From NCBI GenBank assembly GCA_963846775.1, contig CAWJXB010000006.1, forward strand, positions 2,108,001 through 2,172,000: a stretch of 64,000 bases of DNA. Reading direction: 5' to 3'. Positions 18,407 to 28,219 of the stretch are shown piece by piece; position 1 is the first letter of the stretch; every line of letters begins with the position of its first letter. The notes beneath the pieces were generated by a model. It was not told where the DNA came from. It saw only the letters and a list, made by a program, of their open reading frames with translations, and did not search any database. The stretch comes from CAVYXA01 sp963846775 (GTDB lineage: Bacteria; Verrucomicrobiota; Verrucomicrobiia; Chthoniobacterales; UBA10450). The translations under genes were made by a program, and so were the position numbers.

Positions 18407-19588
18407 GACTGGCGGCGGGCGTTCGTAAGTGCGCCAATCAAGTTATTGTAAGCGTTCACCGTTGTGCCGGCAGAGAAGAGCATTCCATTGATCGCCGGCG
18501 ACGTTGTCGATAATCGCTGCACTTTCCGAAAGATCGTAAATTTTGTTTTTGTAAACGTTCACCGTCGTGCCAGCGGTAACCTGAAAACCGGTGCAAACTG
18601 GAGAAGTAGCGCCGGATCCGGACAGAGTATTGATCGTATTCTCAGAGACAGTTCAGTGTCGTTCGCGCCTGTATGGCGTCGCCTAAACGATGATGCGCCT
18701 GTAGAAGACAAGCGTGTTGATATTATTGCCCTGATGATGAAAGACCAGCGATGTATTAGAACAAGTGATGCCGGTAACGGCACCACTGTCCCTGTAGATA
18801 GATCGTTAATGGCTGTTCGAAGCGAAATTAAGAGGATTAGCCGTATTACGGGCCGCCATTGGCGATGCTGGTGACACTGCTCTGGCCGGTAAGAATTGTT
18901 CAGATTCGTGTTATAGGAAGGCTCGAAGCACCATTCCAATAGGTGATGTTGCCCGCATTGTTGGTGCCTGTTAGCGTCCAGTTGATAACGGTATTGCTGT
19001 TGATATTCGCGGTCGGCCCGGACGTTGTTCATCTGTTAAATTAATGCCGGTAACGTCGTGGAAGTGCCAGTTCGTTGTGATGTTGCTGAACGTATTGTTA
19101 TTGTACAGTTATGCGACACCTGCGCTGGGTGAGCCGAATTGTCAGAGACAATAAGAACGCACCGCTGTTCGATGCAGCAGTGGCCTTGGCAAAACCCGTG
19201 ACGATCGAGTTATTGGCGACAGTGATTGGTCGCCAGAGGTGTTATTGGCTATAAGCATAGATGAGGTACCAGTCCCCGTTGTGTTCAGGTTGAGATTGGT
19301 AAACGTATTACTGCTGATGTTCGCACTCCCATGGCTAAGGGGCAGCTGAAGATGATTACGTGGTATGCAGTAGACGCGCACGGCATAAGTAATCCCCCGG
19401 AGGTCGTTCTGTTGAATCGACAGGGCTCGCCGCCGCTCCGCCGCCTGAGTTCCGACGCCGATCAGAGTTCCGGAGTTGGCGAACGCATAGCGCAGCCAGC
19501 CTCGTGCGGCTGTTCCGAGGGCGTTGCTGTTGATAGATATGGTCGTGGTGATTGCGCCAGTGTTCGTGATACCTGTTACTGCGGTCAC
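18407..19588 (-). pseudogene. Frame-disrupted linking segment of the giant gene
   Basis: No long single frame exists here, yet all three minus-strand frames carry pieces of the same beta-helix protein in the right order. Examples are the stretch containing GFQVTAGTTVNVYKNKIYDL near 18560, and a 148-codon piece at 19142-19588 with ISSNTFTNLNLNTTGTG. At least four single-base shifts are needed to join them. The neighbouring 6.6 kb and 1.7 kb are clean, so this is either local sequence error or real local decay. Confidence 0.7.
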
Positions 19589-21339
19589 AGTCCGGAGGCC
19601 GCAATACCGCGCTCCGTGTTGCCGCTAATAGTTAGTGTTGCACCCGTCGATGCATTGCGAATACCAATTATCGCGGCCGTAGCGCCTGTGGTTGAAGTCA
19701 GTGTGCCCGAATTCGACAAATTGCCGGCTGATAATGTGTAGCCGGTTCTGATGTTATCGGCGTCTGTGTTACCGATCGTATTGTTGCTGATATTGAAGAC
19801 TCCGGCCGCTCCAGCGGCATCGATGCCGGTGAAACCGCCACTCACTGTCGCCGTCGTGCCGACAGCATCGACAGACCCGATGGTGTTGTTTTGAATCGCG
19901 ACCGTGTTGACGCTGCTGGCAGCGATCCCCACCACGGTGCCGCCACTGGTTGTGGTCGCGGCGTAAAGTGAGCTAGCCGATGCGCCGCCGCCGCCGGAAG
20001 TCGCGCCGATGGTGTTACCGGTCGTCGTGCCAATGTTGGCGTTACCGGATGAGACATAGACGCCGCACAGTATGCCTGGCAGAAGGGTAGCGCTGCTCGA
20101 CGTGTAAAGGTCGATGCCGGCCACGGTATTGTTCTGGATGCTGGAGACCGCGCCGCCGGCTGTGAAAGCGCACTCAATCGCACGATAAATCGTGGCATTG
20201 GCGGCCGCCGTGCTAACCGTGTAGGAGGACGGGAAGGTACCACCCAGCGCTCCACTGGTGACGCCTTCCATGTTGGTCGTGCCGTTGCCATTCGCGTCCG
20301 CGAAGCCGATTACGTTTCCACTAATCGTATATCCACTGCCGGTTCCTACGAAAATGCCACGATGCGTATTGGCCGTCGTGTAAATACGTGTTGCGGTCTG
20401 AAACAACTTGTTATTTGTAATCGTCCATGCCGAGTTGCCGGTTGCGCTCAGATTGACTCCCGCCGTCGCCAGGGTCGCGCTAAAGTAATCTTGAATGTTA
20501 TTTCCGGTAATTGTGCCGCTGTTAAATATCGCGGCCGATGTGCCAGCAGAATAAATCGCATTGGTGGGAAAACTCGGTCCGGTTACAAATGTGATCGTGT
20601 TATTCTGGATCGTGTTATTCTGGTTGCCAGTCGTTGTGCCGGTGCTGAAGAAGATTGTTCCGGTCGTCGCAACGGCGCTCGACCCGGCGATCGTGCAGTT
20701 CTTCACCGTGTTGTTCGAGGCATCGTTGATAAAGCGGACGGTGCTGGTTCCAGCTGTGCTTGATGTACTGGTGTTGACGATGGAAAGCTGATTTCCGCCG
20801 GTGTTGATGCCGTCTATGGTCACGCTGCTCACACCGTTGAGATCGATCAGCGGCGCTGAATCGATCGAACCTGAAACAGAAACCGCGCCGGTCGGTGTGA
20901 TTGTCAGCGAACTCCAATTGCCGCCAGAAGGATTGTTTAAAACGGCGGTTGCCGTTTCGCTCGTGCTCGAGCTGATGGAGATTTGAATCGAATTGCCTGT
21001 CTGAGTCGCATTCGCATTCAGCGCATCGAATGCCGCCTTTAATGTGGCGTAACTGCCATCGGCGCCCGTCGAACCAGAAACGACTACGCTGCCAACGCCG
21101 CCGGGCGAGCTCGGCGCAGCCGCGCGCTTTTTTGGCGCGGCGCTCGCGAATGAGACCGACAGCGCGCAAAATAAGAGCGCCGCGAGATAAACGGCGAATG
21201 GGCGGCCCTGGATTCCGCCATGGCGGCCGGGCGTCAACCATGAGCGGGAATTAGGATGTAACTCTGAAAGGTTTCGCGAGCGGAGCGAATGGCGGACGCG
21301 AGTACATGTCGGCTGATGTGTGTTTATTTTTGTTTTCAT
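19585..21339 (-). CDS. Giant secreted beta-helix protein, N-terminal fragment with signal peptide
   Basis: 584 codons. This is the true start of the giant gene: ATG 21339 follows an AAGGA about 11 bases upstream. An unusually long basic leader (about 45 residues) precedes a hydrophobic core YLAALLFCALSVSFASA and a likely signal peptidase site before APKKR. Then come GSTGADGSYATLKAAFDALN and beta-helix repeats rich in N-N-T-I turns. The same opening recurs inside the C-terminal fragment (GSTGADGNYATLADAFTALN, near 12780), so the protein has repeated helix domains. The frame breaks near 19600. Intact, the gene would encode roughly 3750 residues. Confidence 0.82.
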   Translation of the reverse strand: MKTKINTHQPTCTRVRHSLRSRNLSELHPNSRSWLTPGRHGGIQGRPFAVYLAALLFCALSVSFASAAPKKRAAAPSSPGGVGSVVVSGSTGADGSYATLKAAFDALNANATQTGNSIQISISSSTSETATAVLNNPSGGNWSSLTITPTGAVSVSGSIDSAPLIDLNGVSSVTIDGINTGGNQLSIVNTSTSSTAGTSTVRFINDASNNTVKNCTIAGSSAVATTGTIFFSTGTTTGNQNNTIQNNTITFVTGPSFPTNAIYSAGTSAAIFNSGTITGNNIQDYFSATLATAGVNLSATGNSAWTITNNKLFQTATRIYTTANTHRGIFVGTGSGYTISGNVIGFADANGNGTTNMEGVTSGALGGTFPSSYTVSTAAANATIYRAIECAFTAGGAVSSIQNNTVAGIDLYTSSSATLLPGILCGVYVSSGNANIGTTTGNTIGATSGGGGASASSLYAATTTSGGTVVGIAASSVNTVAIQNNTIGSVDAVGTTATVSGGFTGIDAAGAAGVFNISNNTIGNTDADNIRTGYTLSAGNLSNSGTLTSTTGATAAIIGIRNASTGATLTISGNTERGIAASGL

Positions 21340-21601
21340 AAGAGAGGATCCTTGCTTGCTTCTTTGCCTTTCTATCGAGGGTGCGCGCGCCGGAGACAGC
21401 GTGCGGTCCGCGGCGGATAGCCGCGAAAAACTCCCGCGATCGTTAGGCCAGGCATCGCGTTAAGAAACGGCTCGACGAGCGGTCGAACCGCGCCTGCGGA
21501 CAGCATGCGTTCTTCACGCGGCCTTAAAGAATGCAAAACGGCGAATTTCAACTGCGGATTCGGTTGGGCGCCACAGAAGCATTCACCGCTGCAGCGCGCC
21601 C

Positions 21602-21657
21602 GTTTTGCACAATTCTGCGTAAAAGGTCAAGCGAAAAAGTTGCGCAGCTTAACAATT
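21602..21657 (-). promoter_or_regulatory. Upstream block shared with the 22037-25288 gene
   Basis: Read on the minus strand: AATTGTT, 19 bases, CTTGAC, 17 bases, GCAAAAC, about 263 bases before the start codon. The same words with the same 19-base and an 18-base spacing occur before the paralogous gene at 25418-25474. CTTGAC could be a -35 element. The -10 is not canonical, so this may instead be a regulator site. Confidence 0.5.
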
Positions 21658-21834
21658 ATTTTCCTAAACTACGGATCAACCTGCCTTCGGCGGGCCTACG
21701 GCGAGGCGGCGGGTCACAACAGGTTTCCGTTAGCTGTTAGCTAGCAGAGAATTACCATAATAACCACAAAGGGATTGAGGATGCGTGGCCGCGAGGCCGA
21801 TCAAGGAAGTGACCAGTAATAGGTGATGAGTGAT

Positions 21835-21899
21835 TGTAGGCACCGCTGTCTCAGCGGCAGTGGGACTCCGATTTGCCGCCGGGGACTGCGGCCTTTACA
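21835..21899. repeat. Double-hairpin palindromic repeat, variant copy F
   Basis: Starts TGTAGGCA followed by CCGCTG-TCT-CAGCGG and ends GCGGCCTTTACA, an imperfect inverse of the start. The TGTAG plus tight-hairpin layout matches the main repeat family although the stem sequence differs. Confidence 0.55.
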
Positions 21900-22036
21900 G
21901 GAAGCCCTACCAAACCCATCTCCGCGAACTCTGCGTCCTCTGCGGTTAAGTCTGAATTAGAAAGGCAAAAACACACCGGCGGCTCTGCGGGGGAAACTTA
22001 TTCCCGCTGCAGCCAAACGATATTAAGCGTTAAGTA

Positions 22037-25000
22037 TTACGGGCAACAGGTCGTTATCGAGGTGCCGCTGTTTGATTTGACGAGGGCGGCATCGCCCGCG
22101 TTGATGCTGCCGTTCGCGTTTACATCGGAACGGAAATTGGTCGCATCAACTGTTTGACCCAAGCGGGACTTCGTCTGTGCCACATCCCCAGCATTGACCG
22201 CGCGGTTGCCATTGGTGTCGCCGATGAGGATACCCATCGGAATAGGCACGTCGGTCGTACCATTCACCCCATTCATCTGCACCGTGATGTTCTGCGCATT
22301 AGCAATGTTCGTTAGCGGGACGGTGACGACCGCGCCGCTGACCGACACGTTGCCGGTGCAGACAGCATCTGCCCCAACGCATCCCGTGCCGCACATCACG
22401 GCCGCCTGGGGGCTGCCGGTAACGGTAACGGGCGCACTGAAGGTGACCACCATCGTGTAATCGCCAGTTGCACCACCGCTGCGGCATTCCACTCCACTGG
22501 GACAATCAACCGACAGAGGGATATCGAATTCGCCCGCGCCACCGTGGGCCTTGCGAGACACGACGCTCGTCACAGTGGGAGCGCAGGTGGTTGGCTCATC
22601 CGCCCCGATGGTGGGAGTTGTCGGGCTGCGCGGGTCGTTGTCGATGTCATCCGTAACAGCGGCGAGCGGGACACCCATGTTGATCTCCGGCGCGCTACAA
22701 ATGAGGTGCAGGTCCATCGCCGTTACGTAAGGCACCGCGCCCGTGGAGGCCATCGAAGCGTTGTCATTCGTGCCGGGCGGCGAAAGTGTCATCGAGTACG
22801 CCATAAGTTGTGGCAAAGTGACAAAGAAGTTCGTTCCAGCCGTAGTCCCGGCCTGCCCAACGCCTTGTCGCGCCGCATCTGTGCCGTTGTAATAAGAGTT
22901 ATTGTTCTCCGTCAGGTTCATGGCCGACGTTCCACCCGACGGCAAATAAGCGGCCACGTGCGCAACTGATGTTGTGCCGCCGAAAATGTTATTCGCAAAG
23001 ATGTTGTCGCGCACATCGCATCCGGTAGAAGTCGTGGCGTTGATTCCGAAGGCGGCATCTAGCAGAGAGGAATTATCCGTCCCGATCCTCCCAAACAGGT
23101 TGACCGAGTTGTCGTAAATCTGAATGCCGGTACCAGCCTCGATCTGGATGCCAAACACTCCGAATAACGTGGAGAAGGCGATTCCGCCACTGATGTCGTG
23201 GTTCACATCGGAAACGAAGTTATTTTTCACCAGGATGTTATTGCCTCCGGTCAGATCAATGCCGGTCGCACCGTAAGTGCCGGGATTGATCTGTTTGATG
23301 TCACTGATCTTATTCTTTTCGATCGTGCCGCCGTTAATGGCCAGACCGATTTGAATACCGGTCATCTTCGACGTGCTGCTCGTCGTCGAGACAACACCGT
23401 TGATCGTATTGCCAGTGATCAGAAAGCCTGTGGAATTGAAGACGCCAATCCCGCGGAAGGTGTTCTTATCACCCGGCACGGTCGAGCCAAAGGTATTGCC
23501 CGTAGCAACCAAGCCGGTATCCGTTCCTGCTGTCGTACCACGCAGGTAGCAGGAGTTCTGGACCCGGTAAATGTTGTTGTTTTGAACGGTAATGTTGTTG
23601 TTCTGTGCTTCAGCATCGTTCCCGAGAGTTGTCCCGCTGCCAGACAAGATACCGGCGACCGCTATCACCCCGGGGTTGCCGGAGATATTGCAGTTCTTCA
23701 CGGTAACATCGTTGGCGCCATCGCTGGCGCTGGCGCTGGCGATCCAGATAACAGTGGCGTTGGCATTGCCGTTAGTGATGGTCATGCTGCGATCGGTGCC
23801 GCCGCCTCCGATTGACCCATCGATGGTAACGCCGTCTGCGCCATTGAGCTTAATCAAACCACCTCCTGTCGATGTTCCCGATATCGTGCGGGGTACGCCG
23901 CCCTTCGGCGCATTGAGCATGCCCCTTGGCCGGATGGTTACGGTACAGCCGCAGTCGGAGGGGCCTACCACCCATTGGTTCAAAGCAACTGTTCCAGCCT
24001 CGTTCGTCAGGTCCGAAATAATATCGACGTTCAGACTGCTCCCGAGACCGAAATTGTTGATCGCCTCAAAGAGGCCGCCGGGATTAGTCAGGGATGGGTA
24101 AACAGCATGTCCAAAGCAGTTTCCAGCGCCCACACAGACGGTGTCGCCAAGAGGATTACCGACGTTAAAGGCGCCACTGATCATGTCGTTTGCAGGATTG
24201 CAATCTGGCGTCGTCACCGCCGCCGTCATTTGGTAACCGCCTGTCATGATGAACATCGGCGTCGCGGCGAAAGTTACTATGACCTGTTGGCCGGCATTGA
24301 TCGAGGCGATGGCTTGAGTGTCGCTATAGTTATAGCCGCCGGGGCCAGAGATAGTGAATTGAACCATTACGTCACTCTGAACCGTCGTCCCGACGTTAGT
24401 GAACGCGGCCCGCGGCACGATGCTCGATCCGTTTGAAACGCCGCCGCCGTTGGTCGGAGTAACAAACGAGGTCGCAGCAATGTCGTTGGAGCAAGCACCT
24501 GCAGCGCCATAAGCGTGCGAAGCGTTCTGTGGCGGGGCCACGTTGCAGAAGTCCTGGGTGAAGGCCCCGTTGGCCCCTTGGACGCCGGCAGTATCCGAGC
24601 CGGTTATCCCGGCGCTCGCGCCGTAAATAACGTCGAAGCGATTACTCGGATTGTTCTCATACAGGCGCACCTCGAAGTTGGCTGTATTAGCGTTGTTGGC
24701 GAAGCGCACCGCATGCCATTCAATGTTGAAGATGCGATTGGGAGCTTGGCCAGACACTGAGGTGAAAATCCCGCAACCGTTTCCCCAAGTCGAGCACCCG
24801 CTCAGTCCCGCATCGGTGCGCAAATCGTGCCACAGCGCGAAGATGGTGTAGTCATAAGGACACTGATTCGGCGGCGCGGGCAGGCAGGCTGTGCTATAGC
24901 CGCCAGGTTCGTTAGCGCACACGAAGTCAAGACGGCCATTGGAATCGACATTCACCGTGTTAAACATCTGGCTACACAATTGGACTGGGAAAGGCAGCGT

Positions 25001-25288
25001 GACTGCAGTATCGCAATCATCGCAGTGATTACCCGTGTCAGCCGTGCCCGGCACAATGACATCCGCTGCAGCACTGATCATGTATGCGCAAGTTCCTTCG
25101 CCGCTGATCGGAGGTACGCGCGACGGTTGAGTCTGGGTCATCTCCGCTTTAAGCGCTGCGGCTCCGGTAGTCGCAGTGTCGGCTGCGAGCGCTTCTTTGG
25201 ATTTTTGCGCAGCCATGTGCGACACGCACAAGCCGGAGAATGCGATCAGCGCAAGAACAGTTTTAGATAAAATGATTTTCATTTTCAT
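22037..25288 (-). CDS. Large secreted beta-helix protein with C-terminal SRKxHG-dockerin module
   Basis: About 1083 residues. The longest ORF extends to 25453, but a good signal peptide starts at Met 25288: KIILSKTVLALIAFSGLCVS, then HMAAQK. The N-terminal 250 residues form a Cys-rich beta-sandwich-like domain (VDSNGRLDFVC, FNIEWHAVRF). A CARDB-like domain follows (SNDIAATSFVTPTNGG), then about 450 residues of beta-helix turns, a choice-of-anchor Q-type motif (DIDNDPRSPTTPTIGADE), SVVSRKAHGGAGEFDI and two dockerin-type loops (GDTNGNRAVNAGDVAQTKSR and SDVNANGSINAGDAALVKS), ending TTCCP. It is an intact relative of the broken giant gene downstream. Ten or more Cys residues suggest disulfides outside the cytoplasm. 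Confidence 0.88.
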   Translation of the reverse strand: MKMKIILSKTVLALIAFSGLCVSHMAAQKSKEALAADTATTGAAALKAEMTQTQPSRVPPISGEGTCAYMISAAADVIVPGTADTGNHCDDCDTAVTLPFPVQLCSQMFNTVNVDSNGRLDFVCANEPGGYSTACLPAPPNQCPYDYTIFALWHDLRTDAGLSGCSTWGNGCGIFTSVSGQAPNRIFNIEWHAVRFANNANTANFEVRLYENNPSNRFDVIYGASAGITGSDTAGVQGANGAFTQDFCNVAPPQNASHAYGAAGACSNDIAATSFVTPTNGGGVSNGSSIVPRAAFTNVGTTVQSDVMVQFTISGPGGYNYSDTQAIASINAGQQVIVTFAATPMFIMTGGYQMTAAVTTPDCNPANDMISGAFNVGNPLGDTVCVGAGNCFGHAVYPSLTNPGGLFEAINNFGLGSSLNVDIISDLTNEAGTVALNQWVVGPSDCGCTVTIRPRGMLNAPKGGVPRTISGTSTGGGLIKLNGADGVTIDGSIGGGGTDRSMTITNGNANATVIWIASASASDGANDVTVKNCNISGNPGVIAVAGILSGSGTTLGNDAEAQNNNITVQNNNIYRVQNSCYLRGTTAGTDTGLVATGNTFGSTVPGDKNTFRGIGVFNSTGFLITGNTINGVVSTTSSTSKMTGIQIGLAINGGTIEKNKISDIKQINPGTYGATGIDLTGGNNILVKNNFVSDVNHDISGGIAFSTLFGVFGIQIEAGTGIQIYDNSVNLFGRIGTDNSSLLDAAFGINATTSTGCDVRDNIFANNIFGGTTSVAHVAAYLPSGGTSAMNLTENNNSYYNGTDAARQGVGQAGTTAGTNFFVTLPQLMAYSMTLSPPGTNDNASMASTGAVPYVTAMDLHLICSAPEINMGVPLAAVTDDIDNDPRSPTTPTIGADEPTTCAPTVTSVVSRKAHGGAGEFDIPLSVDCPSGVECRSGGATGDYTMVVTFSAPVTVTGSPQAAVMCGTGCVGADAVCTGNVSVSGAVVTVPLTNIANAQNITVQMNGVNGTTDVPIPMGILIGDTNGNRAVNAGDVAQTKSRLGQTVDATNFRSDVNANGSINAGDAALVKSNSGTSITTCCP

Positions 25289-25417
25289 AAGCGGACTCAG
25301 TCGTTGGTTTGCCGCGCGCTGCCTTGGCGCAGCTTTTTCCCGAAAGTGGGTTCTGAATACTCCTATCCGAAACTCACAAACGCGGTCTTGTGGACACTTC
25401 TCCTCCCGCGAAGCACA

Positions 25418-25480
25418 GTTTTGCCGCTTTTTGCAGTTAAGTGTCAAGCCCAAACTGCCTAATTACTAACAATTGTTTCG
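25418..25480 (-). promoter_or_regulatory. Upstream block shared with the giant gene
   Basis: On the minus strand: AATTGTT, 19 bases, CTTGACAC, 16 bases, GCAAAAC, about 130 bases before the start codon. TTGACA is a perfect -35 hexamer. It matches the block at 21602-21657 in words and spacing. The rest of the 25289-25601 gap holds only a half palindromic repeat. Confidence 0.5.
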
Positions 25481-25535
25481 GCGAATGCCTATCGAGAAGA
25501 AAACGTCGAACGCCGAATCCTCAACCCGATAAACA

Positions 25536-25575
25536 TAGCGGACCAGGCTTGCGACGCCGACAGAGCGCCGCTACA
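25536..25575. repeat. Palindromic repeat, half copy B
   Basis: Contains the right half of the main family, GCGACGCCGACAGAGCGCCG, followed by CTACA. Only TAGCGG remains of the left half, suggesting an internal deletion. It lies 27 bases before the recQ ATG. Confidence 0.6.
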
Positions 25576-25601
25576 AACGTGTTTGATTGGCCCAGACTCA
25601 G

Positions 25602-27707
25602 ATGACGAAGGATCTTGCCGGTGCGTTGAAAACGCATTTTGGCTACGACGCATTTCGGCCACTCCAGCGTGAAATCATCGATGATGCGCTGGACGGGCGC
25701 GATGTTTTCGTGCTGATGCCCACGGGCGGCGGGAAATCGCTCTGTTTCCAGCTGCCCGCGCTGCTGCGCCCTGGCCTAACGATCGTGGTTTCGCCCTTGA
25801 TTTCGCTTATGAAAGATCAAGTCGATGCTCTCCAGGCCAGCGGAATTGCGGCGACCTACCTGAACTCCACCCTCGATCGGGCGGAAGCGACGGCGCGCTG
25901 GCGCGGGTTGCACCGCAGCGCGTATCGAATGCTCTATGTCGCGCCTGAGCGCCTGATGCTCGACACGTTCCGCGAGCGCGCCTTGAACTGGAACATCGGC
26001 CAGATCGCGATCGACGAAGCGCATTGCATCAGCGAATGGGGCCACGATTTCCGCCCGGAGTATCGCGAGCTGAAAAAATTGCGGACGCAATTGCCGGACG
26101 TGCCGATCATGGCCCTGACCGCGACGGCGACCGAGCGGGTCAAGATCGACATCCTCAAACAACTCAAACTGCGCGACCCACGCTGCTACGTCGCGAGTTT
26201 CAACCGGCCCAATCTCAGCTACCGCGTCGTGCCGAAAACCGCTCCCTACGAGCAGTTGCTCGCGTTTCTTCGGAGCCGGTCGAGCGAGAGCGGAATCGTT
26301 TATTGCGCCAGCCGAAAAAGCACCGAATCGCTGGCGCGCAATCTGAACGAGGACGGAATCAGCGCGAAACCATATCACGCCGGCCTAACAATCCAGGAGC
26401 GCACCCAACACCAGGAAGCATTTCTGCGCGACAATGTCCGCGTCATTACGGCCACGATCGCGTTCGGCATGGGGATCAATAAGCCGAATGTGCGTTTCGT
26501 CGTGCATTACGATCTGCCGAAAAATCTGGAGAGTTATTATCAGGAAACCGGCCGGGCCGGGCGCGACGGATTACCGAGCGAATGCGTGCTGCTCTTCAAT
26601 CCGAGCGACGTGGCCAAGCAGCTCCATTTCATCGACGAAAAGAGCGAGAGCGAAGCCCGGATCGCACGCGAGCAGCTCCAGCAAATGGTCCATTTTGCCG
26701 AGACTCGCGAATGCCGGCGCGCGGTGTTGTTGCGTTACTTCGGGGAACGCTACGAGCAACCTTCCTGTGACGGGTGCGATAATTGCCTCGTCCCGCGCGA
26801 AACGTTCGATGGCACCGTTCCCGCGCAGATGTTTCTCTCCTGCGTCCATCGGGTGTGCGCCAAGAGCCGATTCGCCTTTGGACTAAATCACATTGTCGAT
26901 GTCCTCCGCGGCGCCGATACGGACGCGATCCGGCAACGCCAGCATAACGAGCTCTCCACTTACGGGATCGGCGGCGATTTGAACCGCCCGGCCTGGCAGG
27001 CCATCGGTCGCGAGTTGTTGCGACTCGGTTTTCTCGAAGCCGGAAAATTTTCCACCCTCACGTTAACGGCCACCGGCCGCGAGGTCTTGCGCCAGCGCAC
27101 GTCAATCACGTTGACAAAACCTGTCGATGTCGCGACCAAGCGAGCAAAGGGAGCCGCGGGCGCGATCGAGTGCGACGAAGTCCTTTTCGAGCGATTGCGC
27201 GGAGTGCGCCGCAAACTGGCTGACGAGCGCAACGTCCCGGCGTATGTGATCTTCTCTGACGTTTCACTGCGCGAAATGGCGAGATGTTATCCGGTGACGC
27301 CAAACGAGTTCGGTCAGATTCCAGGCGTGGGCGAACAGAAATTGCGCGATCTGTCCGAACCGTTCCTGGTCGAGATCAAGGATTATGTCGCGGAAAAATC
27401 GCGCGCGCGTCTAAACGATAGCCAGTTGGAAACGCACCGGCGTTTCCAGAGCGGGGAGTCGATCGAACAAATCGCGCGTGCTCGCGGTTTCGTGACCGGC
27501 ACGATTTACTCGCACCTGGAGGCCGCGGTCGATTCCGGCCAGCTCACCGACCACGCCCGTTTCTTCACCACGGCGCAGGAGAAGGAAATCGCGGCCGCGT
27601 TTAAGCAGGTCACAACTGGCCAGCTGGTCGATGTTGCAGCATTTCTCGGTAACAAATACGACATCGGTCTTCTCCGCATCTTCCGCGCCTTCGTGGCCCG
27701 CAAGTGA
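25602..27707 (+). CDS. recQ: ATP-dependent DNA helicase RecQ
   Basis: About 701 residues. Superfamily 2 3'-5' helicase acting in recombination and fork repair. Motif 0 FRPLQ, Walker A PTGGGKS (about 40-46), DEAH box 138-141 in IDEAHCISEWGHDFRP, TATAT, FGMGINKPNVRFVVHYDLPK and QETGRAGRDG are all present. A zinc-binding region has C-x16-C and CDGCDNC (371-394), followed by the RQC winged helix and an HRDC domain (about 525-600). The C-terminus carries an extra helix-turn-helix region (about 605-700, SIEQIARARGFVTGTIYSHL) as in the longer RecQ proteins. ATG 25602 is preferred over an in-frame TTG at 25587, because it leaves the usual short N-terminus. Confidence 0.96.
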   Translation: MTKDLAGALKTHFGYDAFRPLQREIIDDALDGRDVFVLMPTGGGKSLCFQLPALLRPGLTIVVSPLISLMKDQVDALQASGIAATYLNSTLDRAEATARWRGLHRSAYRMLYVAPERLMLDTFRERALNWNIGQIAIDEAHCISEWGHDFRPEYRELKKLRTQLPDVPIMALTATATERVKIDILKQLKLRDPRCYVASFNRPNLSYRVVPKTAPYEQLLAFLRSRSSESGIVYCASRKSTESLARNLNEDGISAKPYHAGLTIQERTQHQEAFLRDNVRVITATIAFGMGINKPNVRFVVHYDLPKNLESYYQETGRAGRDGLPSECVLLFNPSDVAKQLHFIDEKSESEARIAREQLQQMVHFAETRECRRAVLLRYFGERYEQPSCDGCDNCLVPRETFDGTVPAQMFLSCVHRVCAKSRFAFGLNHIVDVLRGADTDAIRQRQHNELSTYGIGGDLNRPAWQAIGRELLRLGFLEAGKFSTLTLTATGREVLRQRTSITLTKPVDVATKRAKGAAGAIECDEVLFERLRGVRRKLADERNVPAYVIFSDVSLREMARCYPVTPNEFGQIPGVGEQKLRDLSEPFLVEIKDYVAEKSRARLNDSQLETHRRFQSGESIEQIARARGFVTGTIYSHLEAAVDSGQLTDHARFFTTAQEKEIAAAFKQVTTGQLVDVAAFLGNKYDIGLLRIFRAFVARK

Positions 27708-27721
27708 CTTCATAATAACCC

Positions 27722-27826
27722 TATCATTCTGATCCCGCGGTCGCGGGAGAAGAATCTCTGCTCATTTCCCTATCACGCGCACATGCGAAATAATTCGGAA
27801 TCCCTCGCCTTTCGCTTAGTATGACA
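27722..27826. repeat. Imperfect long inverted repeat after recQ
   Basis: Starts TATCATTCTGA plus a CCCGCG-GT-CGCGGG hairpin and AGAAGAATCTC. It ends with GGAATCCCTCG...TTAGTATGACA, an imperfect inverse of the start. It resembles the CATTCTGAG-type intergenic palindromes found in many bacteria. It may serve as a recQ transcript end. Confidence 0.45.
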
Positions 27827-27906
27827 AGCTGGCCCGGCCAATTTTGTCGCTTCTTTGGCCGTCGGTTTCTCTTGCCACGGACGGAAAAAAGCGGCAGAAT
27901 AGGCCC

Positions 27907-28158
27907 ATGAGAACGCTTAACAGGTTCGGTTGGTTGGCCCGGTGCACGGCCGTCACGCTCTCGGTGGCGTTTTGCGCATCGGCTTTCGCTGATCCGAGCA
28001 AGAATGTCGTCGCGCAGAACAGACAGTTGCCGGCCAAACAAAGGGTCGTCATTTGCTACGTGAAGACAATTGCCTCCGGCATTCCACAACCTTGCTACCG
28101 GTATTGGGGGGTTCCGACAACCGAAAGCCCGGTCGAAGTCATCGGGCGAGTGCAATAA
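27907..28158 (+). CDS. Small secreted protein, function unknown
   Basis: 83 residues. ATG 27907 begins a clean signal peptide: a basic start (MRTLNRFGWLAR), then a hydrophobic core CTAVTLSVAFCASAFA with a likely cut before DPSK. The mature part is about 55 residues with two Cys (VICYVK and QPCYRYWG) that could form one disulfide. No family recognised. It stands alone between recQ and the convergent ilvC, with a weak AGG before the ATG. The signal peptide is the main evidence that it is real. Confidence 0.6.
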   Translation: MRTLNRFGWLARCTAVTLSVAFCASAFADPSKNVVAQNRQLPAKQRVVICYVKTIASGIPQPCYRYWGVPTTESPVEVIGRVQ

Positions 28159-28219
28159 TTCCAGCAACCAGTTAGCTGGCCGCCACGCGTTGCTCGGCGC
28201 CGCAGCGCGCGATCTCATT

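Larger units (their letters stand above)
21340..22036. other. 697-bp upstream region of the giant gene, no gene seen
   Basis: Holds the likely promoter block (21602-21657), a palindromic repeat (21835-21899) and a word-like repeat TTAGCTGTTAGCTAGC near 21730. The remainder has no convincing ORF; the short open frames lack binding sites and family sequence. Confidence 0.6.
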
